Below, one piece after another: positions 54,741 through 64,000 of a stretch of 64,000 bases of DNA; position 1 is the stretch's first letter, and each line of letters starts with the position of its first letter. Origin of the DNA: Cololabis saira (lineage: Eukaryota > Chordata > Actinopteri > Beloniformes > Belonidae); the NCBI RefSeq assembly GCF_033807715.1, contig NC_084598.1, forward strand, positions 46,047,991 to 46,111,990. The letters are read 5' to 3'. The notes under the pieces are model-generated. The model was not told where the DNA came from and did not search any database. It saw nothing but the letters and a program-made list of their open reading frames with translations. A program made the translations under genes and the position numbers.

Positions 54741-55240
54741 NNNNNNNNNNNNNNNNNNNNNNNNNNNNNNNNNNNNNNNNNNNNNNNNNNNNNNNNNNNN
54801 NNNNNNNNNNNNNNNNNNNNNNNNNNNNNNNNNNNNNNNNNNNNNNNNNNNNNNNNNNNNNNNNNNNNNNNNNNNNNNNNNNNNNNNNNNNNNNNNNNNN
54901 NNNNNNNNNNNNNNNNNNNNNNNNNNNNNNNNNNNNNNNNNNNNNNNNNNNNNNNNNNNNNNNNNNNNNNNNNNNNNNNNNNNNNNNNNNNNNNNNNNNN
55001 NNNNNNNNNNNNNNNNNNNNNNNNNNNNNNNNNNNNNNNNNNNNNNNNNNNNNNNNNNNNNNNNNNNNNNNNNNNNNNNNNNNNNNNNNNNNNNNNNNNN
55101 NNNNNNNNNNNNNNNNNNNNNNNNNNNNNNNNNNNNNNNNNNNNNNNNNNNNNNNNNNNNNNNNNNNNNNNNNNNNNNNNNNNNNNNNNNNNNNNNNNNN
55201 NNNNNNNNNNNNNNNNNNNNNNNNNNNNNNNNNNNNNNNN
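54741..55240. other. Assembly gap of exactly 500 N
   Basis: 500 consecutive Ns. A round number suggests a placeholder of unknown true size. Confidence 0.99.
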
Positions 55241-55412
55241 ACCCTAACCCTAACCCCTAACCCCTAACCCTAACCCTAACCCTAACCCTAACCCTAACCC
55301 TAACCCCAACCCCAACCCCAACCCCAACCCCAACCCTAACCCTAACCCTAACCCTAACCCTAACCCTAACCCCTAACCCTAACCCCTAACCCCTAACCCT
55401 AACCCTAACCCT
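55241..55412 (+). repeat. Telomeric (CCCTAA)n repeat
   Basis: About 170 bp of CCCTAA with CCCCTAA and a central CCCCAA block. The C-rich strand on + is the orientation of a left chromosome end. Variant units are usual at the inner edge of telomeres and in interstitial telomeric sites. Confidence 0.95.
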
Positions 55413-55617
55413 TAACAGTCTTTACTCCTGGTGGCTCCTCCTTTTATACCTCTGTTTTTAACCGTCTTTACTCCTGGTGGCTCCTCCTTTTATACCCTCT
55501 GTTTTTAACCGTCTTTACTCCTGGTGGCTCCTCCTTTTATACCCTCTGTTTTTAACCGTCTTTACTCCTGGTGGCTCCTCCTTTTATACCCTCTGTTTTT
55601 AACCGTCTTTACTCCTG
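55413..55617 (+). repeat. 47-bp subtelomeric tandem array, left part
   Basis: GTCTTTACTCCTGGTGGCTC + CTCCTTTTATACCCTCTGTTTTTAACC has a period of 47 bp, a little over four copies before the transposon. Each unit has a CTTTTATACC TATA-like motif. Confidence 0.95.
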
Positions 55618-55820
55618 GGGCCTGTACTACGAAGCAAGTTCAACATATCCAGGATATTTTTTCCTTATCCAGATTCACTAACCCGGACAATTGCAATCAC
55701 GCTAAGCGGTCACACGACGGTGGTTATCAACTCGGTAGATCGACCCAGCTTTCTCCAATCTGGATATGAGCACGTGCACATAAAAGGGGCGGTGTTTTCA
55801 GCGCATGACCAATCGCAAGC

Positions 55821-57495
55821 ATGGAGAAGTCCGCTGTCAGAGCCGCTTACTTCAGCAGTGAAGAGCAAACTTTAATTCTACAGAAATACGATGAATATAG
55901 GAACATTATACAGGCAAAAAGCAACACAGTTGCAGCTGCAAAATCCAGGAAAGACAGCTGGCAAAAGATCGCTGACTGTGTAAATGCGTAAGTTCATAGG
56001 GATATAAACATCACTGCCCCATCATTAGGGCATAAGTAGATCTGACTATAATTACAGTTGTCTATTCTGTTAAATGCATGCGTTGCTTAGATGTATTCGT
56101 ATGGCGTGTATGACAATTGTAGCCTCATTCCTTCAGCTGCAACCCCAGCGGAGTAAAACGGACATGGGAGCAAATAAAAAATAAATACAAAAACATAATT
56201 CAAAGCGGTAAATAGGCTTTTATATCTTAGACGTACAACAAGTACAAGGCTTTAGTGTTTCTATCACTCTCTGTTTTAGGATGATATCAGTAGGCTATAC
56301 AAAAGCACAACGAAATAGCATTGACATTACTTGCAGCAAACAAGAAGAAAAATGACAAGAAGAAGACAGGAGGGGGCCTTCCTACGCAGGAGTACACTCC
56401 TGCTGAGGAGCTGGCCCTCTCCAACAACGAAGGGCGTCCTTTAATGGATGGGGTAGAAGGGGGTGTCTCTTCAGACCCTGGTGGCAGTGGCAGCTGCTAC
56501 CAACCCACATTTGTACAGGGTAAGTGTCAATGTTAAAAGACTGAGTTGCTAATAAAACAAAATTATATACAAATTATTGTGGGAGTAAGTAACATCGTTT
56601 TACTTTCTCTACAGTTGATGGGGAGACATTGGTGCTGCTGCCACCACCCACATATACTCTGTCCCATACAGAGGTAACAGTGGAAACAACCTGTCATATA
56701 CACTGCCATGTCATCTGTGGTTGCTGATCATGGATTAAATAGACCATTTACATGTCCTGTGTTTTCAGGTGGAGGATGATGAGACAGTGTCTGTCTGTTC
56801 AGAGAGAGCTTTGGCGGTACACTTAAGTCTTTTTTAATCAATTTTATTCAGTTGTCAATTTGCCCATCTTAACACAGGTGGTGAGAGTGTGGACACTTGG
56901 CTGTAATTGATTTCCCTTTAATTTCTTGCTAATGGTGGTGGTCTGCACATGGGAGTAAAAACTGCTTCAAGTGCTCTCTATCCTAATATGAATCAATTGC
57001 TTCCATTGCTATGATCCTAATTATGCAGGAAGAAGGAAATCTTCCTCCCCCTGAGCCTATGGCCTCCACATCTAGGCCAAGGGGATCACAAGTGGTAATG
57101 AATTAACCTTCATTTAAATAGTGTAGTCAAGAGTAACATTTGCACCTTTCTTCAAGTTACCATAGCAAAGTGACAATGCTTAAATGTCACAGCTACTGTA
57201 TTATGTGTTTGATTTGTTTCAGGTTGGAGCAGACAATGTGAGAGCTCTTTATAAAAGGACACTGGAGCTGGAGATAGAGTACAAGAAGTACAAGATAAAG
57301 AAAGTAAAACTTGAGGTGGAGAAACTGGAGTATGAAAAGAAGGTAATTCAGTAACGTAATTCATCATGGGAAACAAACTAAAATGTTTCTTCTTTTATTC
57401 CAGGAAACAAACTAAAATGTTTCTTCCTTTATTCCAGGAAACAAACTAAAATGTTTCTTCCTTTTTTCCCTCAGGAACGGGAGAGCAGAAGATAG
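55821..57495 (+). CDS. Harbinger Myb/SANT-like DNA-binding protein (eight exons, 244 aa)
   Basis: Exons: 55821-55987, 56137-56207, 56337-56519, 56615-56673, 56769-56816, 57029-57094, 57223-57342, 57475-57495. All have GT-AG borders and phases that join; 735 nt gives 244 residues plus stop. Residues about 10-75 form a trihelix/Myb-like domain (YFSSEEQTLILQKYDEYRNI, DSWQKIADCVNA, VKRTWEQIKNKYKNII) with spaced aromatic residues. A basic KKKNDKKK stretch and acidic Ser-rich middle follow, then a long charged helix (LELEIEYKKYKIKKVKLEVE). In Harbinger elements this protein binds transposon ends and aids nuclear entry of the transposase. The frame is intact. Without the last splice the protein would end VIQ after exon 7. 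Confidence 0.85.
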
Positions 57496-57559
57496 AAGGA
57501 TGGAAGGAAAAAAAATTATTAAAAGAATAACTGAAATACAAGGCCTGTTATTTCTTTGT

Positions 57560-59478
<1,919 letters not shown>

Positions 59479-59693
59479 TTTCCAAGAGAGCTGATTGGTC
59501 AGTGGGCGGTGCTTTTACACCCGGCGATCTGTATCTCGAACATAACCTGCTCCGGAGCAGGTTAGCTGTTCAGCATAAGTTACCATGGCGATGTACCCCG
59601 GTAAGAAGTGAACCACCGTCGTAGTCCTGAAAACCCAGGGTTAAACCTGAAGTTACCTCGCTAATCCCAAATCCCGCTTCGTAGTACAGGCCC

Positions 59694-60480
59694 CTGGTGG
59701 CTCCTCCTTTTATACCCTCTGTTTTTAACCGTCTTTACTCCTGGTGGCTCCTCCTTTTATACCCTCTGTTTTTAACCGTCTTTACTCCTGGTGGCTCCTC
59801 CTTTTATACCCTCTGTTTTTAACCGTCTTTACTCCTGGTGGCTCCTCCTTTTATTCCCTCTGTTTTTAACCGTCTTTACTCCTGGTGGCTCCTCCTTTTA
59901 TACCCTCTGTTTTTAACCGTCTTTACTCCTGGTGGCTCCTCCTTTTATACCCTCTGTTTTTAACCGTCTTTACTCCTGGTGGCTCCTCCTTTTATACCCT
60001 CTGTTTTTAACCGTCTTTACTCCTGGTGGCTCCTCCTTTTATTCCCTCTGTTTTTAACCGTCTTTACTCCTGGTGGCTCCTCCTTTTATTCCCTCTGTTT
60101 TTAACCGTCTTTACTCCTGGTGGCTCCTCCTTTTATACCCTCTGTTTTTAACCGTCTTTACTCCTGGTGGCTCCTCCTTTTATACCCTCTGTTTTTAACC
60201 GTCTTTACTCCTGGTGGCTCCTCCTTTTATACCCTCTGTTTTTAACCGTCTTTACTCCTGGTGGCTCCTCCTTTTATACCCTCTGTTTTTAACCGTCTTT
60301 ACTCCTGGTGGCTCCTCCTTTTATTCCCTCTGTTTTTAACCGTCTTTACTCCTGGTGGCTCCTCCTTTTATACCCTCTGTTTTTAACCGTCTTTACTCCT
60401 GGTGGCTCCTCCTTTTATTCCCTCTGTTTTTAACAGTCTTTACTCCTGGTGGCTCCTCCTTTTATTCCTCTGTTTTTAAC
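59694..60480 (+). repeat. 47-bp subtelomeric tandem array, right part (about 17 copies)
   Basis: Continuation of 55413-55617 after the Harbinger insertion. Units alternate TTTTATACCC and TTTTATTCCC subtypes. Confidence 0.96.
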
Positions 60481-62155
60481 CATCTTTACCGCCTGTTTTA
60501 CCACCAACTTTACACACTAATCATTTACTGATGGAAATATAATAGTTATTTTATTATTTTAAGCCTTCTAACCTTGTTTTTAGTTAAATATATGTAATGT
60601 TTATCTTAATTCTTTCAAAATAAATAACTTTTAACCTTGTTATTTAGATGACCACAAAAAAATGAATGCCATACCCGTTTTAAGATTAAAATCTTTTTAA
60701 TGCTGTTTTTAATTTAAATAAATCTGATACTTGAATTTCAGAGGAATGGGATTAAGGTTAGTGTTAGGAAAAGGAACCTGTCCCCGTAGACAGGAGGTGT
60801 CCGTCTGTCCTGCAGCTCCCAATGACGCTGGTTCACTCATTCATCACCTTTACGAGTTTTTATAGGATGGAAAAATTATTAGGAAAATGAAAAAAGTGAA
60901 AATTGAAAATGAAAAAAGTGAAAATTGGTTTTAAATATAAAAGTCAAATAAAATAAAACCATTCCATTTTAAGGTTTTCTAAAAGGGGATTTTGTAATGT
61001 ATATGAATTGAAAAGAAAAAAATATACTGAGTTTCAATGTAAAATGTAAATGTTTTATTAAATGAAATAAAACATTAGATTTTAAATAAAACTATTTAAG
61101 CTTTCTACAAAAAATAAAAATAATTAAAATGTATTATTAACAAATGAGTGTGTGCTGGGGCAACGTTTCCACCGTGTCCGTTCCTCCTCAGGCCATTTAT
61201 AATCATTAGGAATTTAAAAGCATTATGAGTAAATTATGCTTTATTAATGTCCCATAAGATTCTTAATCTATATCCATGAATTTAATGAATTTCACCACTA
61301 CAAAAAATACATTTGGAGTCAGGGTTAGAATTTAATTGTATTATTTTAGACCTTTTAACCTTGTTTTTGATCAAATTAATGTAATGTTTATTTTAACTAC
61401 TTATTTCAAAATAAAGAACTTTAAGCCTTGTTTTTTAGATGAGACTATTTTTTTTTTTTTTAATGGATGACATAACTTTTTAAAGATTAAAATCTTTTTA
61501 ACCCTGTTTTAAGTTAAATAAATCTGATACTTGAATGTTAGAGGAATGGGATTAAGGTTAGTGTTAGGAAAAGGAACCTGTCCCCGTAGACAGGAGGTGT
61601 CCGTCTGTCCTGCAGCTCCCAATGACGCTGGTTCACTCATTCATCACCTTTACGAGTTTTTATAGGATGAAAACATTATTAGGAAAATGAAAAAAGTGAT
61701 AAAAAAGCAATAAAACAAATGTGTGCCTCAATGCAAACGTTTCAACTCTGTCCACGTAGACAGGTGTCCGGTCTGTCCGGGCAGCTCCCAATGACGCTGG
61801 TTCACTATTTGATGTTTTGAAAAAAAACTCATCATTTTTATAAAAAAAAATAAAAGGAATTTTAAACTCATTTTAATGAAAAAGAATTTGATTTTTTTTA
61901 TGAAATAAATGAACAAAAAGGAGTTTTTAAATCAGAAACAACTAAGGAAGGTGTTCCAAATGAAGAGGTTTGGATCTGTGGGTCTTCCTCAGGCTGGAAA
62001 CAGTAAAACTGTGAAGATATATGTCTTTTTAACCCTGTTTTGAAGTTAAATAAATCTAAGACTTGAATTTTAGAGGAATGGGATTCAGGTTAGTGTTAGG
62101 AAAAGGAACCTGTCCCCGTAGACAGGAGGTGTCCGTCTGTCCGGGCAGCTCCGTT
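60481..62155. repeat. AT-rich subtelomeric repeat, three to four diverged copies
   Basis: The segment GAGGAATGGGATTAAGGTTA... GGAACCTGTCCCCGTAGACA ... CAATGACGCTGGTTCACTC occurs at about 60741 and 61542 (801 bp apart), partly at 61740, and again at 62070. Flanks such as TTTTTAACCCTGTTTTAAGTT also recur. No genes. Confidence 0.85.
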
Positions 62156-63560
62156 TCAACTCTTTTAAGAGTTTTCTTCACTGGCTCAGAGCTGTGAAAC
62201 GTCTGCACTGTCCCAATAGAATATATATTAATATAATAATATATTCATGTAAGCTCCTCCTGCTACTCCGTCACCAGATCTTGGGTTACTGTAAAATTGG
62301 CCTTAAATATTAAAGTCAAGTGAAATAAATTCTATTTTAAGGTTTTTCTAAAAGGTGATTTTGTAAAGTCTATGAAATTTTTATTGATTATATTTTTGTG
62401 TTTGTATTTATCCAGCATTTAAAAGAAAAAACAATTAACTGAGTTTGGATGTATTCTGGAGTTTTAATGTATGAATTTGTTTTAACATTGAATGTGTAGG
62501 GTTAGGGGTCAGAGGTTATCTATCTTATCACATCTTATCTATCCAATCTTCATCCATATTATTTCCTTCATGAAAAAACTAAGCACACAATCCCAAAATG
62601 GGAAAGAATAACTGATTCAATGAAAAGAAAGAAAAATCAAAACCAAACCAAAAAAAACAATATTTTTATGTTTCTATTTTCTTACTTCCTCATAAAAAAA
62701 ATAAATAAAAGAAGTGTGCCAGTAAACAAAACACAATAAAACTGAACTCAGTTTCTTTATCCAGTGTCTGGTGAGAGCTGTTTCCTCACCAGCACCGGCA
62801 GCAGAATGAGCTCTCCTGCTGCTCTGCCTTTTATATACTCCTGCTGGCCCCGCCCCCTGCTGGCCCCGCCCCCTGCTGGCCCCGCCCCCTGCTGGCCCCG
62901 CCCCTCTACCGTCTGTACCTTCTGTTTTCAGTCACTTTTTAACCTTTTTACATGAGCTTTTCAAATATTCTGGATTATTTATTCTTCACAATTCTAACCC
63001 CATGAATGAAATATATTTTTTGTTATATATTTATTGATTTATTCATATATATTTTTATTCCTTTTAACATTTTTTAAACCATGAACTTTAAAAAAAAACT
63101 TTTTTTTACTTATGTATTTATTTATTTATTCATATAATTTTTTTTAGAGCTTTTAACAATTTTTAATATGAAGTTTTCAAACATTACCCATAAGTTTAAC
63201 AATTTTAACCCCTTTCTAAATTAAATATTTTTTATGTATTTATTTATTTATTCATGTATTTAATAATTATTTTTTATATGAATTTATTTATTCATATACA
63301 TTTTTTTAGAGCTTTTAACATTTTTTAATATGAACTTTTCAAACATTACCCATAAGTTTAACAATTTTAACCCCTTTCTAAATAAAATATTTTGTATGTA
63401 TTTATGTATTTATTCATATTCAGGCTAGCGCCGTCTCCCATAACGGACGTCCAATTTCCCTCCATAACTGAATCAATAAAAAAATAATAATGATAAAAAT
63501 AAAAATCAACCAAAAAAAAATGTTTTTGAATTGATTTTTTATGTTTGTATTTTTTGTATT
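62156..63560. other. AT-rich subtelomeric sequence; no gene seen
   Basis: Composed of TTTATTTATTTATTCAT-type low-complexity sequence. A segment beginning TTTTAGAGCTTTTAACA recurs about 161 bp apart (about 63146 and 63307). Only short ORFs. Confidence 0.6.
62848..62914 (+). promoter_or_regulatory. Four tandem 16-bp units each with a GC box
   Basis: TGCTGGCCCCGCCCCC is repeated four times; each unit contains CCCCGCCCC, a consensus Sp1-type GC box. A TTTTATATAC motif lies about 20 bp upstream (62829-62840). Regulatory function is only inferred; no downstream gene is seen. Confidence 0.4.
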
Positions 63561-63628
63561 TTTCTAATTCCTTTCCTTTTCTTCTTCCCCCCTGCTTCCC
63601 CCATTTCACCTGGCCGATTGTTCCCCAG

Positions 63629-63666
63629 CCTGAACGCAGCGCCTTAGACCGCTCGGCCATCCTGAC
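63629..63666 (-). pseudogene. tRNA-Leu(CAG) 5' half
   Basis: Minus strand GTCAGGATGGCCGAGCGGTC then TAAGGCGCTGCGTTCAGG matches the acceptor 5' strand, D arm (box A TGGCCGAGCGG) and anticodon arm with CAG of a vertebrate tRNA-Leu. The anticodon 3' stem, variable arm and T arm are absent, so it is a truncated copy or a SINE head. Confidence 0.75.
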
Positions 63667-63817
63667 TTGTTCCAGCTCTTAGAGACGGATGAAAATGCAG
63701 GATGAGAAGAATTAATTTCCCGGCAGGATCAGAACTGTATCTCCCATTGTCTGAGCTCATATTATAGCACGTTACGTAGAATGACACTCTCCAGGTGACC
63801 ACAATAACAGCAGAAGG

Positions 63818-63889
63818 GGTTTCATGGTGTAATGGTCATCACTCTGGACTTTGACTCCAGTAATCTGAGTTCAATTCTCAATGGAAGCT
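63818..63889 (+). tRNA. tRNA-Gln(TTG)-like gene or pseudogene
   Basis: 72 nt. Acceptor GGTTTCA pairs with TGGAAGC except at position 2. The D arm (box A-like TGGTGTAATGG), anticodon stem CTGGA/TCCAG with loop CTTTGAC (anticodon TTG), and T loop TTCAATT are all recognisable. Loop position 38 and several stem pairs depart from the usual tRNA-Gln, so it may be a decayed copy. Confidence 0.6.
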
Positions 63890-64000
63890 GTCAGTCCTCC
63901 AAACAACCAAGTCCATGTCCATGCCCACATCTCTGATGATTGGGTATTCATGACTTCCATTACATGTCTGTGTCTCCAATGCTATGAAACCCAATGGTTG

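Overview
The window is eukaryotic and looks like a teleost fish, probably a percomorph. The evidence is one spliced NLR gene of the expanded fish NLRC3-like class, a teleost-type L2/Maui LINE, an Ngaro/DIRS-type tyrosine-recombinase retrotransposon, hAT, PIF/Harbinger and TTAA-flanked DNA transposons, long CA microsatellites and vertebrate (CCCTAA)n repeats. There are no operons, ribosome binding sites or CRISPR arrays. Most of the 64 kb is repeats. I place one host protein-coding gene with confidence; the species cannot be told from sequence alone. Layout, 1-16 kb: positions 1-5508 are copy A of a block that recurs in direct orientation at 42251-47434 (copy B). The block holds a foldback MITE, a 25-bp minisatellite, and a hAT-type element (8-bp target duplication) that carries a nested Harbinger-like element with a 34-bp array. 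Then come a hAT relic with a BED finger (about 6.1-6.8 kb), a founder-like stretch of the satellite that later fills 47.5-54.7 kb, a LINE tail, an RT fragment containing ten 66-bp repeats (7.6-8.45 kb), and a near full-length minus-strand L2 LINE (about 8.45-14.95 kb) split by a 1.55-kb poly(A)-tailed retroposon. Layout, 16.8-41.5 kb: a plus-strand NLR gene. Nine coding exons (20878-40798) join with consistent splice phases into a predicted 915-residue protein: three paralogous short N-terminal exons, a fourth short exon, one large FISNA-NACHT exon, three LRR exons and a tiny terminal exon. Its introns are packed with LINE fragments, a candidate solo LTR, MITEs, minisatellites and an antisense Ngaro/DIRS relic. 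Layout, 42.2-54.7 kb: copy B of the block, then about 7 kb of a 25-33-bp satellite with higher-order structure, interrupted once by a 21-bp minisatellite plus a LINE tail. A run of exactly 500 Ns follows (54741-55240). Layout, 55.2-64 kb: (CCCTAA)n telomeric repeat, then a 47-bp tandem array split by a 4076-bp PIF/Harbinger transposon with a CTG target duplication. That element carries a plus-strand Myb/SANT-like gene that splices into an intact 244-residue frame, and a convergent minus-strand four-exon HARBI1-like transposase whose frame is broken by one apparent 2-nt loss. AT-rich subtelomeric repeats, a GC-box cluster, a tRNA-Leu 5' half and a tRNA-Gln-like sequence finish the window. How the parts relate: the NLR gene lies between direct repeats, an arrangement that could promote unequal crossing-over. 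The telomere repeat reads as a left chromosome end starting at 55241, so either the scaffold join across the gap is wrong or this is an interstitial telomere. All gene models and family names come from reading the sequence; no database search or transcript evidence was available.
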